From: AEGEAN-183 sp045563675
Lineage (GTDB): Bacteria > Pseudomonadota > Gammaproteobacteria > Magnimaribacterales > Magnimaribacteraceae
DNA length: 64,000 nt
Direction: 5' to 3'
NCBI GenBank assembly: GCA_045563675.1
Contig: JBJLIX010000001.1
Location: forward strand, 248,001-312,000
Shown: positions 51,285 to 61,009 of the stretch, in pieces
How the letters are laid out: every line of letters begins with the position of its first letter
Numbering within the stretch: position 1 is the stretch's first letter
Position numbers and translations under genes: made by a program
The notes under the pieces: model-generated
What the model saw: the letters and a program-made list of their open reading frames with translations, nothing else
Told to the model about the DNA's origin: nothing
Databases searched by the model: none

Positions 51285-51967
51285 GACTTTATTTCTTCTA
51301 ATATTTTAAAGATTGATTTTACTGGATCTGGGCTTTTAGTTACAGGTCTGCCTATAACTAAATAATCACTACCTTGTTCTATAGCTGATTTTGCCGTATT
51401 AACTCTTCTCTGGTCTTGGCTATCACCTTTATATCTTATTCCAGGGGTAACAGCTATAAAATCTTTTCCGCACTTTTCTTTAATATTTTTTACTTCCTCT
51501 GCTGAACAAACTACTCCATCAAGAGAATTTATCTTAGCTAGCTTAGCTAACTTAATAGCTAGCTCTGCAGAAGGGAGCCCAAAACCTATATTACTTAAAG
51601 AATTATCATCTAAACTGGTTAAAACTGTTACTCCAAGGAGTATGGTCTCTTTATTGCTTTCCAGCTTTGCTTGGGTAGCTGATCTAAGCATCTCCTCTCC
51701 ACCAGCAGTATGAACATTAAGCATCCAAACATCTAAGTCTAGAGCTGAAGAAACAGCTAAGTAAACAGTATTTGGAATGTCATGATATTTAAGGTCTAGA
51801 AATACTTTAAAACCTTTATCTTGAACCTTCTTAACTATGTCTGGACCTTGAGAAGTAAAAAGTTGATTTCCTATTTTTAATTGGCAATCAGATGGGTCAA
51901 TTTTCTTTACGAACTTTAAAGCCTCATTTGGTTCTAAATCGAGTGCAATTATTAAAGGGCTATCCAT
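51281..51967 (-). CDS. pyrF: Orotidine 5'-phosphate decarboxylase
   Basis: This is the last step of UMP synthesis. The TIM-barrel protein of 228 residues has IALDLEPNEAL at the start, the catalytic DLKYHDIPNTV with the Lys and Asp residues, LNVHTAGG, VTPGIR and DYLVIGRPVT with the phosphate-binding Arg. It follows a LapA-like gene, as in Pseudomonas and E. coli (lapA-pyrF neighbourhood). Confidence 0.95.
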   Translation of the reverse strand: MDSPLIIALDLEPNEALKFVKKIDPSDCQLKIGNQLFTSQGPDIVKKVQDKGFKVFLDLKYHDIPNTVYLAVSSALDLDVWMLNVHTAGGEEMLRSATQAKLESNKETILLGVTVLTSLDDNSLSNIGFGLPSAELAIKLAKLAKINSLDGVVCSAEEVKNIKEKCGKDFIAVTPGIRYKGDSQDQRRVNTAKSAIEQGSDYLVIGRPVTKSPDPVKSIFKILEEIKS

Positions 51968-51970
51968 TTA

Positions 51971-52198
51971 CTATTCTCTACTTTTATATTTCTTTCTTAT
52001 AAAGAATAAAATTTCAAATAAAAATGCAACAAATAAACCTATCAGAAAGGTAGACAGGATAAACTTTCCAATTGAAGCTTCTAACTCAAAAAAAAGTAAA
52101 TCAAGAGAAATAATATCTTGATTTAATTTAACTAAAAAGAAACAAATAAATAATATTAGAAGAAAAAAAAGAAGACTAACTATGGTATGAATTCTCAT
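51971..52198 (-). CDS. LapA-domain small membrane protein
   Basis: A 75-residue protein has two hydrophobic helices (about 7-25 and 42-66), an acidic loop and a basic C-terminus. Size, topology and position between ihfB-side genes and pyrF match LapA-family proteins, which in E. coli work with LapB in lipopolysaccharide assembly control. No lapB is seen here. Confidence 0.65.
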   Translation of the reverse strand: MRIHTIVSLLFFLLILFICFFLVKLNQDIISLDLLFFELEASIGKFILSTFLIGLFVAFLFEILFFIRKKYKSRE

Positions 52199-52200
52199 TT

Positions 52201-52812
52201 CTAAAGTATTTTTAGAAAACCTTCCTCTAAAAGTTTATTTTCTACATATTTAATAAGGGCATGTCCCGCTGTTATATGGGCTTCCTGTATTCTAGCTGTA
52301 TTCGAACTGGGAACTAGGAAAACTTTATCGCACAAATTTAAAGCTTTACCGCCATCGTTACCTAAAAAACCTAGAGAATGGATACTAAGCTTCTTAGCTA
52401 CTTTAAGAACTTCAATTATATTCCTAGAATTACCTGAAGTTGAAATAACTAATAGAACATCATGTTCTTTATAAAGAGTCTCAAGGTTTCTACTGAATAT
52501 TTCTTTATCACTATAATCATTAGAACAAGCAGTAAAAGTGGAAGGATCTTGTAAAAGAGTTAAAGCAGGTAGGCCTTTTCTGTTTACATCTGAACTCAAT
52601 CTAACAAGGAATTCAGCTGCTAGATGTTGAGCATCAGCTGCTGAACCTCCATTTCCGCAAATCATCACTTTTCCACCTTTGAGTATCGAGGAAGCAATGA
52701 GAACACCAAACTCCTCTAGAACTTTATAAATACCTTTATCAACTAAAGACTGTTTGACTGCTATTGACTCTTCGAAATTATTTTTAATTGTAAGAGAATA
52801 TTTTTTCGACAT
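52201..52812 (-). CDS. gmhA: Phosphoheptose isomerase (GmhA/DiaA-type SIS protein)
   Basis: A single SIS domain of 203 residues has CGNGGSAADAQHLAAEFLVR, the GmhA phosphate-binding and active-site segment, SNDYSDKEIF, STSGNSRNI and AHITAGHALIKYVE with the catalytic His. GmhA makes the ADP-heptose precursor for the lipopolysaccharide core. DiaA is a close relative, but the QHLAAE and C-terminal H-x3-H pattern fit GmhA slightly better. Confidence 0.8.
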   Translation of the reverse strand: MSKKYSLTIKNNFEESIAVKQSLVDKGIYKVLEEFGVLIASSILKGGKVMICGNGGSAADAQHLAAEFLVRLSSDVNRKGLPALTLLQDPSTFTACSNDYSDKEIFSRNLETLYKEHDVLLVISTSGNSRNIIEVLKVAKKLSIHSLGFLGNDGGKALNLCDKVFLVPSSNTARIQEAHITAGHALIKYVENKLLEEGFLKIL

Positions 52813-52862
52813 AATTTTTTATATGAAACAAGAATATCATATGTGAAAGACAAAGAATTAAA

Positions 52863-53138
52863 TCAATTACTATTTGATTTAAGGCCTCTTGAAGGTCGGA
52901 AATAAGAATAATATTTAGAATTTATAATTATAGATTCTCCTGTTTTAGGATTCCTGCTCATCCTTGGAGATCTCTTTCTTGTTGAGAAAGAACCAAAACC
53001 TCTTATCTCGATTCTATTATTTTTTGAAAGTTCAGAAGAAAAAAATTTTAATATTTCCTTTACCCCCTCTTCAACATCTTCTTTATTTAAGTCAGGTATT
53101 CTGGAATTTATTTTTGAAATAAGATGTGATTTATTCAT
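52863..53138 (-). CDS. ihfB: Integration host factor subunit beta
   Basis: This nucleoid protein bends DNA as an IHF heterodimer. I start it at the ATG of MNKSHLISK, which aligns with MTKSELIER of E. coli and gives 91 residues; an upstream TTG would add five unmatched residues. RIEIRGFGSFSTRKRSPR and the DNA-intercalating RNPKTGE are present. It overlaps the rpsA stop by 8 nt, the usual rpsA-ihfB pair. Confidence 0.93.
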   Translation of the reverse strand: MNKSHLISKINSRIPDLNKEDVEEGVKEILKFFSSELSKNNRIEIRGFGSFSTRKRSPRMSRNPKTGESIIINSKYYSYFRPSRGLKSNSN

Positions 53139-54810
53139 CATCTTTTTCTTCAATTTCAGCTTTTATCATATCTCCTAAGCTCGATTTAGTTTCTTCCTCT
53201 ATTTTTTTATTTTTTTCTATGTTTTCTTTGATTGCCTCTTTTTCTTCAGCTTTTTCTAAAGCTCTTACAGAAAGGATAATACCTCTTTCTTTATTCTGTA
53301 TATTTGCTACTACTACATCTAATTCTAGACCTTCTTTTAGTTCTGTTGATGATGAAGAGTTTATGAAATCTTTATAGGGAAGAAAGCCTTCTACTCCTTC
53401 AGAAAGACGTATATAAATTTTTTCTTCATCAAAACTCGTGACTATCCCACCTACTCTGGAACCTTTCTTATTCAAAGTAACAAAATCGTTAAAAGGATCT
53501 GACTGAGTATGCTTAATACTCAAAGATATTCTTTCTCTTTCAGCATCTATCGAAAGAATAATAGCCTCTACTACTTGGCTTTTTTCAAGTTTTCTAATTT
53601 CTTCTTCATCCTGATCCCAGGAAACATCAGAAAGATGAACTAAACCATCTATATCTCCTTCCAGTCCAATAAAAACGCCAAAATCTGTTGTGGACTTAAT
53701 TTGTCCTTTGATCTTATCTCCCTCTTTATGTTTATGCGCAAAAACTTGCCATGGGTTCTCAGATAGCTGCTTCATCCCTAAAGAAATTCTTCTTTTCTCT
53801 TCGTCTACTTCTAGAATCATGACTTCTAGAGAGTCTTCTAAATTAACTACTTTTGAAGGATGTATATTTTTATTAGTCCAGTCAATTTCTGATACGTGTA
53901 CAAGGCCTTCAACGCCCAGTTCTATTTCAGCAAAAAAACCATAGTCGGTTATGTTAGTAACTTTAGCCATGCACGAAGTATTAACTGGTAACTTAGATTC
54001 TATTCCAACCCAAGGATCTTCTGATAATTGCTTAACCCCTAAAGAGATCTTCTGATCTTCTTCTGTGAATTTGATAACTTTTACTTCTACTTTATCTCCT
54101 ATGTTAACTATTTCTGAAGGATGATTAACTCTACTCCAAGACATATCTGTTATGTGCAATAGCCCATCAAGACCACCAAGATCAATAAAGGCTCCATAGT
54201 CAGTCAGATTCTTAACTATTCCCTTTAATACTGAACCTTCCTTAATAGACGACAATAATTTTTCTTTTTGTGCAGAATTAACCTGTTCCAGAGCAGCCTT
54301 TCTAGACAGAACAATATTATTCTTTTCTTTATCTAGTTTTAAAACTTTAAATTCTTCATAATTTCCTTCGAGATGACTTAAATCTTTAGTAGGCAAAGAC
54401 TCAGCCAAAGATCCTGGAAGAAAGGCATTTACGCCTTGTATGTCTACTGTCATTCCTCCCTTTACCTGACCAGTTATAAGACCTTTTACTACAGTATCTG
54501 AATTTAAACTTTCCTCAATTCGTGCCCAAACTTCTTGTTTAATGGCCTTTTCTCTTGAAACTCTTGTATTCCCATGACCATCCTCGATTGCCTCTAGAGA
54601 AAGCTGTAATTCATCACCAACATTTAAATCTAGATTTCCTGATTCATCATAAAACTCATTAATTGGTATCAAGCCTTCAGATTTGAGGCCTAAGTGAAAC
54701 ACCACGTGAGTTTCCAAAATATCAATAACTATACCAGTCACTAAACTACCAGGTTTCAAATTTACCTTACTGAGGTTTTCATCTAAGAGTTGTTCAAAGT
54801 TAGCGGACAT
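53131..54810 (-). CDS. rpsA: 30S ribosomal protein S1
   Basis: This binds mRNA on the small subunit. Six S1 repeats can be counted by their GxV...VDI...GFLP/GLLHITDM/GLVHVSEI/GLVHLSDV/GFLPYKD patterns, spaced 85-90 residues apart from about residue 18 to 515. An acidic, lysine-rich tail follows. The length (559) matches E. coli. It lies 27 nt after cmk, the typical cmk-rpsA pair. Confidence 0.97.
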   Translation of the reverse strand: MSANFEQLLDENLSKVNLKPGSLVTGIVIDILETHVVFHLGLKSEGLIPINEFYDESGNLDLNVGDELQLSLEAIEDGHGNTRVSREKAIKQEVWARIEESLNSDTVVKGLITGQVKGGMTVDIQGVNAFLPGSLAESLPTKDLSHLEGNYEEFKVLKLDKEKNNIVLSRKAALEQVNSAQKEKLLSSIKEGSVLKGIVKNLTDYGAFIDLGGLDGLLHITDMSWSRVNHPSEIVNIGDKVEVKVIKFTEEDQKISLGVKQLSEDPWVGIESKLPVNTSCMAKVTNITDYGFFAEIELGVEGLVHVSEIDWTNKNIHPSKVVNLEDSLEVMILEVDEEKRRISLGMKQLSENPWQVFAHKHKEGDKIKGQIKSTTDFGVFIGLEGDIDGLVHLSDVSWDQDEEEIRKLEKSQVVEAIILSIDAERERISLSIKHTQSDPFNDFVTLNKKGSRVGGIVTSFDEEKIYIRLSEGVEGFLPYKDFINSSSSTELKEGLELDVVVANIQNKERGIILSVRALEKAEEKEAIKENIEKNKKIEEETKSSLGDMIKAEIEEKDDE

Positions 54811-54837
54811 AAATTTTATTTTCCTTTTATATTAATT

Positions 54838-55509
54838 TTACAAGTTCTTCTTAACCTCTTGCAGTACTTCGTTAGGCTGTAAGTTACTTGTATCAATAAC
54901 TAGAGCATCTGCAGAGGGCTTTAAAGGAGACAATTCTCTAGTCATATCTTTATTATCTCTTTCTGTTAACTCTTGCAAAAGGACGCGCATGTTAACCTCG
55001 CTTCCAAGGCTTTTCAACTGAGTTTGTCTTCTTTTTGCTCGTTCTTCAACAGAAGCAACCAAAAAAAATTTAAAATTAGCCTCTGGAAATATCACTGTAC
55101 CCATATCTCTACCATCAGCTATAAGACCTGGTAATTGCTTAAAATATCTTTGGCAAGGCTTTATAAATTCTCTTACTTCCCTCAAAGAAGAAAGCGTGGA
55201 TGTCTTTTCAGCTATATCTTCAGTCCTAACAAGTTCGGTTATATCATTACCTTTTAAAAACACTCTAACAGGTTCACCAAGAGAATCTATTCCGAAAGTA
55301 ACTTTAAATTCTTTTAATAACTCTTCCTTCCTGTTCACTAAATCGCTTAAATCAAATTCATTTTTCTCTAACATAAAAGTTAAAGTTCTATAAAGAGCTC
55401 CACTATCAAGTATATTCCAACCAAGCTCCTTACAAAGCATCTTAGAAATAGTGCCCTTACCAGATCCACTTAAACCATCTATTGTTATTACTGGAATTTC
55501 TTTTTTCAT
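54838..55509 (-). CDS. cmk: Cytidylate kinase
   Basis: This phosphorylates CMP and dCMP. It has the P-loop GLSGSGKGT (13-21), GALYRTL, DGRDMGTVIFPEA and LTERDNKDMTRELSPLKPS. The length (223) is normal. Start and aroA stop overlap by one base (TAATG). Confidence 0.96.
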   Translation of the reverse strand: MKKEIPVITIDGLSGSGKGTISKMLCKELGWNILDSGALYRTLTFMLEKNEFDLSDLVNRKEELLKEFKVTFGIDSLGEPVRVFLKGNDITELVRTEDIAEKTSTLSSLREVREFIKPCQRYFKQLPGLIADGRDMGTVIFPEANFKFFLVASVEERAKRRQTQLKSLGSEVNMRVLLQELTERDNKDMTRELSPLKPSADALVIDTSNLQPNEVLQEVKKNL

Positions 55510-56825
55510 TATGCTGTATTAACCTTTATGCCAATTGAATTAGAAACTTTTAAGAAATCAGGGAAAGAGGTTGAAATATTCCTACAATTTAAAATCTTGC
55601 AGACTCCTTCTGATCTTAAAGAAGCAACAACTGAGGCCATAGCAATTCTATGGTCTCCAAATGAGTCTATTTCAGCTTTTTTAAATAGCCTATTCTTTTT
55701 AATACCTTCAATTTCTATATCATCATCTCTAATAGAGTGCCTTATTCCAAACTGATTTAAAGAATTTGCCATAGAAGCCAATCTGTCACTCTCCTTAAAC
55801 CTGAGTTCTTTTGCGCCTTTAATAATAGTTTTACCTTGTGCAACAGCTGCAGCAATAAAAAAAGAGGGCAATTCATCAATCATGTTAGGAATTATTCTAG
55901 GATCTAGGTTAATAGATTTTAGTTCTGAATACTTAACCTCTATATCAGCTTTTGGTTCATTTCCGTCTTTGAAGTTATCTATATTTATATCTCCTCCCAT
56001 CTGCTTAAGAGCTTGCAAGAAACCTATCCTGCTTTCATTTACTCCTACTTCTTTTATAAATATATGAGAATGAGGAGTAATTAAGGCAGCTAAGATAAAG
56101 AAAGAAGCTGAAGAGAAATCTCCAGGGATATTTATATCAGATGCTTTTAAGGCCTTGGGTGATTTTAAAGAAATTAAACTAGAGCCATTAGCTTTATTTA
56201 CATTTAAATCAACACCAAATTCTTTAAACATTCTTTCAGTATGGTCCCTAGTTACAAGGGTTTCCTTGATTATTGATTTCTCGGAAGAAAATAAGGCTGC
56301 AAACATGAGACATGATTTAACTTGAGCACTAGCTATAGGAAGCTGATATTCTATTTTCTTGAAATTTCTTGATGGTAGAATCCTAATGGGTGGTGTGCCT
56401 TTTAACTCAGTAACTAAATTAAATCCATGGTCATTTAAGGGCTCAGTTATTCTATCCATGGGTCTTTTTAGTAAAGACTCATCTCCAGTTAAAATTGATT
56501 CAAATTCTTGACCTGCAAGTATTCCTGAAATTAACCTCATTGAAGTTCCTGAATTTCCTAAATATAGAGGTTCAGATGGTGGTGTAAAGCCTTTTAAACC
56601 AAGGCCTTTTATACTAATGCTGTCTTCTTCTTTTGATACCTTTACCCCTAATTCTTTAAACGCATCTAGAGTAGAAAGGCAGTCATCACTTTCTAGGAAC
56701 CCTTTTAATTTAGAAGACCCTGAAGCTATAGAAGCACACATTGCCGCTCTATGAGAAATTGATTTATCTCCTGGAACCTTTATCTCTCCATTTAACGATT
56801 CTCCAGGTTCAACTAATAAGTCCAA
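55509..56825 (-). CDS. aroA: 3-phosphoshikimate 1-carboxyvinyltransferase (EPSP synthase)
   Basis: This is the sixth shikimate-pathway step. It has VPGDKSISHRAAM (18-30), YLGNSGTSMRL, GDESLLKRPM, the second-domain DELP and RFKESDR, and a final FGDHRIAMA. It lies 2 nt behind tyrA. In P. aeruginosa the two are one fused polypeptide; here they are separate frames. Confidence 0.96.
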   Translation of the reverse strand: MDLLVEPGESLNGEIKVPGDKSISHRAAMCASIASGSSKLKGFLESDDCLSTLDAFKELGVKVSKEEDSISIKGLGLKGFTPPSEPLYLGNSGTSMRLISGILAGQEFESILTGDESLLKRPMDRITEPLNDHGFNLVTELKGTPPIRILPSRNFKKIEYQLPIASAQVKSCLMFAALFSSEKSIIKETLVTRDHTERMFKEFGVDLNVNKANGSSLISLKSPKALKASDINIPGDFSSASFFILAALITPHSHIFIKEVGVNESRIGFLQALKQMGGDINIDNFKDGNEPKADIEVKYSELKSINLDPRIIPNMIDELPSFFIAAAVAQGKTIIKGAKELRFKESDRLASMANSLNQFGIRHSIRDDDIEIEGIKKNRLFKKAEIDSFGDHRIAMASVVASLRSEGVCKILNCRNISTSFPDFLKVSNSIGIKVNTA

Positions 56826-56827
56826 AG

Positions 56828-57706
56828 CTAAACTTCCTTATCTAATAATTTATCTCTAGAGCTTTTTGTTAGGTTTAAGAACTCAAGAATAGATTCTCTA
56901 TCTCCGCTTTCAATAAGATCATAGATTTCATCTAGAGAAGACCTAAATCCTTCTATAGAATCCAAAAGTTCTTTCTTATTAGATAAGAGTATATCTCTCC
57001 ACATAACTGGGTCACTGGATGCAATCCTTGTGTAATCTTCCAAACTACCACCTGAGTACTTGAATACTTCTTTGCTCAATTTTTTTTCCAAGTAATCCAT
57101 TAAGGCAAAAGATAAAATATGGGGTAAATGGCTAGTATTTGAAAAAATTTTATCATGGATTTCAAAATCTAAGATTGATACCTTAGATCCCAACTTAGCC
57201 CAAAAAGTATTCAATTTAACTAAGGAATCTTTATTAGAGTTTTCAAAAGGAGAAACGACTACTAATTTATTTTTAAAAAGAGAGGGTAATGAATTTGACA
57301 ATCCACTTTTTTCCGAACCGGCTATTGGATGAGAAAATATAAAATCTCCCTTGACCTGCTTATTACTTCTTAAAAAATCTATTAAATTGCCTTTAGAACT
57401 CATTGTGTCTGTAAGCGTAACTTTCTCATCAGGAAGTAGATTATGTAAGCTATTGTAAGCAGCTTCAAAAGACAAACTAGGTACACTAAAAATTACCAAA
57501 GTATCTTCTCCCATCTTGTCCAGATTATTATCTTTATTTCTTATGAGATTTAATTCAAATGCTTTAGAAACAATCTTTGCATCTAAATCAACTCCAAAAA
57601 CTTTATTTACGGCTTTTAGCTCTTTTAAGTCTTTGAGGATTGAACCACCTATCAACCCAAGTCCGACCACAAGAATGCTTTTGAAAGGAAAAGAAGCATC
57701 ATTCAT
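56828..57706 (-). CDS. tyrA: Prephenate dehydrogenase
   Basis: This NAD-dependent step to 4-hydroxyphenylpyruvate for tyrosine has VVGLGLIGGSILKDL, the SHPIAGSEKSG active-site segment, and a dimerisation region with LPHILSFAL. The length (292) is that of a stand-alone enzyme with no chorismate mutase or ACT domain. It overlaps the hisC stop by 8 nt. Confidence 0.93.
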   Translation of the reverse strand: MNDASFPFKSILVVGLGLIGGSILKDLKELKAVNKVFGVDLDAKIVSKAFELNLIRNKDNNLDKMGEDTLVIFSVPSLSFEAAYNSLHNLLPDEKVTLTDTMSSKGNLIDFLRSNKQVKGDFIFSHPIAGSEKSGLSNSLPSLFKNKLVVVSPFENSNKDSLVKLNTFWAKLGSKVSILDFEIHDKIFSNTSHLPHILSFALMDYLEKKLSKEVFKYSGGSLEDYTRIASSDPVMWRDILLSNKKELLDSIEGFRSSLDEIYDLIESGDRESILEFLNLTKSSRDKLLDKEV

Positions 57707-58799
57707 AGCTTTGTATCAATTTATTCATAAAAATATCATTTTCTTCTGGGGTGCCTATAGTTAATCTTAAATGATCTGGCATCTTATAAACTTCCATTGA
57801 GCGCGCTATGACCCCCTTAGGTAATAGTCTCTCAAATACATCCCTAGATTCATCTTTACAATTGAAGCAGATAAAGTTTGCAAGAGAATCTATATACTCA
57901 AAATTATTATCTTTAAAGAAGTTATATAGTTTTATCTTTTCTTTCTTATTAGAGCTTAAACATCTTTCTAAGTGTTCATCATCAGAAAGAGCTATCTCTG
58001 CAGCTTTTAAAGCTAATGAATTTACGTTAAAAGGTTGTCTAATTCTATTAAGATAATTTGCTATTGGCTCTGAAGAAACGGAGTAGCCTACTCTTAGTCC
58101 TGCAAGTCCATATGCCTTGGAAAAGGTTCTAGATATTACAAGATTTTCAAAGTTATCAACTATATCTAAAGTAACGTCTTCCTCTTCATAGTCAGAATAT
58201 TCGAAATAAGCTTGGTCTAAAAAGACTATTTTATTACTAGGTACCTTTTCAAGAAATCTAATAATCTCCTGTCTTTTAATGAAAGTTCCCGTTGGGTTAT
58301 TTGGGTTAGCTATAAAAATTATTTTAGTATCTTCCTCTATGGCTTCTAGCATTGCTTGTAAATGGTGCCCCCAATCCTTTGCCCTTACCTCTATTGGCTT
58401 TGCTCCAAGAGCTTTTATAACTAATGGATAAACAGCAAAAGCATATTGCGAGAAGACAACACTAGATTGAGTATTTAGAAAACACCTTGCAACAAACTCT
58501 ATAATATCGTTGGATCCATTTCCTAATGTTAAAGAAGAACTTTTTATTTTAAATTTTGAGGCAATAGCTTCTTTAAGTCTAAAACCATTTCCATCTGGGT
58601 ACCGATGAATATTAAATACTTCTTTATTTATAGATTCTATTACTTTAGGGCTTGGCCCTATAGGGTTTTCATTACTAGCTAACTTAATTGCTTTATTAAT
58701 TCCAAATTCCCTTTCTAAATCTTCTATAGGTTTTCCTGGTTCATAAGGAGTAAGTCCTTCTATTGAAGGATTAATTAATTTAGTTAAATCTTGATCCAC
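57699..58799 (-). CDS. hisC: Histidinol-phosphate / aromatic aminotransferase
   Basis: This PLP-dependent class I/II aminotransferase has KLASNENPIGPSPK, HRYPDGNGFRLKEAI, LGNGSNDIIE, NPNNPTGTF, FLDQAYFEYSD, and SRTFSKAYGLAGLRVGY with the PLP Lys. Its place between pheA and tyrA matches Pseudomonas hisC2, where it may also serve tyrosine and phenylalanine synthesis (inference). Confidence 0.93.
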   Translation of the reverse strand: MDQDLTKLINPSIEGLTPYEPGKPIEDLEREFGINKAIKLASNENPIGPSPKVIESINKEVFNIHRYPDGNGFRLKEAIASKFKIKSSSLTLGNGSNDIIEFVARCFLNTQSSVVFSQYAFAVYPLVIKALGAKPIEVRAKDWGHHLQAMLEAIEEDTKIIFIANPNNPTGTFIKRQEIIRFLEKVPSNKIVFLDQAYFEYSDYEEEDVTLDIVDNFENLVISRTFSKAYGLAGLRVGYSVSSEPIANYLNRIRQPFNVNSLALKAAEIALSDDEHLERCLSSNKKEKIKLYNFFKDNNFEYIDSLANFICFNCKDESRDVFERLLPKGVIARSMEVYKMPDHLRLTIGTPEENDIFMNKLIQSYE

Positions 58800-58802
58800 T
58801 TT

Positions 58803-59879
58803 CTAGAATTCTGCCTTTGGATAAGAGCCCAAAACCTTAATTTCTAGGCTAGCTTCTTTTAGCTGTTCTAAAAGACTCTTTACACCTTTCTCATCTTTAT
58901 GACCCTCTAAATCAAAGAAAAAAGAATAATTCCATTTATCAACTCTAGAGGGCCTATAAGTTATATGGGTTAAGTTAATTCCATTATCATTTATAGGTTT
59001 AAGAATCCTATATAAGGCACCTGATTCATTTTTTGTTGTAACTATTATTGACGTTTTATCTTTTCCTGAAACTGATACATCCTGTAACCCTATTGTTATA
59101 AATCTAGTAGTATTGTCTGAGTAATCTTCAATATTTTCTTTAATAATCTCTAGACCGTATCGATCAGCAGCAAGAGAACCAGCTATTGCAAGGATTTTAG
59201 GTTCTTTCTTAGAGTTTTTGGCGGCTTGTGAATTACTTGCCACTGCTACCCTTTTAACATTAGGACAATAGCTATCAAGCCAATGTTTGCACTGAGCAAA
59301 AGTTTGCTCATGAGCGTGTATTTCAAAACCTTCTCTTGGCAAAGACCTGTTTAAGCCCATTAAACTATGGTGTATAACCATCTCAATTTCTCCACATATA
59401 TTTAGATTATAGTTGGAAAGACAATCCAAGGTCTCATTCACCTGTCCTTCTGAAGAATTCTCAATTGGAACTATCCCATAATCACTTTGCTTAGTTGAGA
59501 CAGATTTAAATACACCTTCAATCGTTTCTGCTGGCTTCTTTTCTATTGAACTTCCAAAGTTATCCTTAACTGCCGAATCTGAGTAGGTACCCTCTGGGCC
59601 TAAAAAAGCTACTTCTATGTTTTTTTCAGTAGCTCTACAACTAGAAATTATTTCTCTATAAATATTCCTAACATGCTCTTCATTTAATGGTCCTTTATTT
59701 ATCTCCCTTAACCTCTTAAAGATGGATGCTTCTCTATCAGGTTTATATATATCTTCATCTTGTTTCTCCTTTCCTGCCTCAATAGCCAAGGAAGCCCTTT
59801 TGTTCAATAAATTAAGGACTTGCTCATCAAGGCTATCTATTTCTTTTCGAATGTTGCCTAATTTTCTCTTTTTTGACAT
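58803..59879 (-). CDS. pheA: Bifunctional chorismate mutase / prephenate dehydratase
   Basis: An N-terminal chorismate mutase (about 1-90) has IRKEIDSLDEQVLNLLNKRA. The prephenate dehydratase domain (about 92-265) has FLGPEGTYS, VPIENSSEG and the catalytic NTTRF. A C-terminal ACT domain has ESGALYRILKPINDNGINLT. The Phe-binding ESRP motif of the ACT domain reads TYRP here, so feedback inhibition may differ. It follows serC by 11 nt. Confidence 0.95.
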   Translation of the reverse strand: MSKKRKLGNIRKEIDSLDEQVLNLLNKRASLAIEAGKEKQDEDIYKPDREASIFKRLREINKGPLNEEHVRNIYREIISSCRATEKNIEVAFLGPEGTYSDSAVKDNFGSSIEKKPAETIEGVFKSVSTKQSDYGIVPIENSSEGQVNETLDCLSNYNLNICGEIEMVIHHSLMGLNRSLPREGFEIHAHEQTFAQCKHWLDSYCPNVKRVAVASNSQAAKNSKKEPKILAIAGSLAADRYGLEIIKENIEDYSDNTTRFITIGLQDVSVSGKDKTSIIVTTKNESGALYRILKPINDNGINLTHITYRPSRVDKWNYSFFFDLEGHKDEKGVKSLLEQLKEASLEIKVLGSYPKAEF

Positions 59880-59890
59880 TGAACTTAAAA

Positions 59891-60970
59891 CTAAAGATTA
59901 TCTTTTTCAAATTGAGCCATAAAACTTATAAGGTAGTCTACTCCCTCTTCTGGCATAGCATTGTAAATGCTTGCTCTCATACCTCCTACAGATCTATGAC
60001 CTTTGAGTGCAAGTAAGCCCTTTTGAGTAGAGTGTTTAAGAAATTTATCATTAAGATCTTTATTTTTTAAAAGGAAGGGTATATTCATAATAGACCTAGA
60101 TGAGACCTCTATGTTATTAAAGTAAAAATCTGATTTATCGATAAAGTCATAAAGCTTTTCCGCTTTCTTCTGATTTATTTGTGCTATTGCTTTAACCCCG
60201 CCTTTATTTTTTAACCATTTAAAGACCTTTCCTGCTACATACCAAGAAAAAGTAGGGGGTGTGTTATACATTGAAGAGCTTTCGGATAATAAGGAGTAGT
60301 TCATTGGAGATGGAGTTATATTTTGTGGATTACTTATCAAATCTCTTGAAACGATTACAAAACCTAGCCCAGCTGGGCCTATATTTTTTTGAGCTCCGCC
60401 ATATATTAATCCAAATTTTTCTATATCAATTGGTTCTGAGAGAATACTTGATGAATAATCTGCTACTAATGGAATTGTTTCTTCCTTTATTTCTCTTAAA
60501 GAAATTCCGCCAATAGTTTCATTCGGAGTTATATGAATATAATCTGATTGTTCAGAAATCTTCCATGAGGATTGTTTTGGAAAAAAAGTAAACTCAGATT
60601 CTTCAGAACTTGCTGCAATAATGACATTTGTATATTTTTTTGCTTCATTTATTGATCGTGTTGCCCAATGTCCTGAATTTATATAACTTGCCTCACCTTC
60701 TGGTGATGAAAGGTTTAGTGGTATTGCAGAATTTTGCAAAGTTGCTCCCCCGTGAGTAAATAAAACTGAATAGGACTCAGGAACACCAAGTAAATCTCTA
60801 AAATCTCTTTCAGCTTCTAGTGCTATTTCTTGATAAAAATCACTTCTATGGCTAATTTCCATGACTGAGAGACCCCTTCCTTTCCAATCTAACAACTCTT
60901 CTTTTACTTCTTCGAGTACGGAAGTTGGAATTGTTGCAGGGCCTGCTCCAAAATTAAATTTTCTTGTCAT
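59891..60970 (-). CDS. serC: Phosphoserine aminotransferase
   Basis: This PLP enzyme serves serine and pyridoxal phosphate synthesis. It has FNFGAGPATIP at the N-terminus, EISHRSDFYQ, THGGATLQ, VADYSSSILS, YGGAQKNIGPAGL with the PLP Lys, and GHRSVGGMRASIYNAMP. The length (359) is normal. It lies 39 nt behind gyrA. Confidence 0.97.
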   Translation of the reverse strand: MTRKFNFGAGPATIPTSVLEEVKEELLDWKGRGLSVMEISHRSDFYQEIALEAERDFRDLLGVPESYSVLFTHGGATLQNSAIPLNLSSPEGEASYINSGHWATRSINEAKKYTNVIIAASSEESEFTFFPKQSSWKISEQSDYIHITPNETIGGISLREIKEETIPLVADYSSSILSEPIDIEKFGLIYGGAQKNIGPAGLGFVIVSRDLISNPQNITPSPMNYSLLSESSSMYNTPPTFSWYVAGKVFKWLKNKGGVKAIAQINQKKAEKLYDFIDKSDFYFNNIEVSSRSIMNIPFLLKNKDLNDKFLKHSTQKGLLALKGHRSVGGMRASIYNAMPEEGVDYLISFMAQFEKDNL

Positions 60971-61009
60971 ATTAGGAATTTAATTTTTAAGTTAATTAAG
61001 GGTCGAATT

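Noticed and set aside
53139..53153. TTG start five codons upstream for ihfB
   Set aside because: The extra residues MKKKM do not align with the family, while the ATG of MNKSHL aligns exactly with the usual N-terminus.
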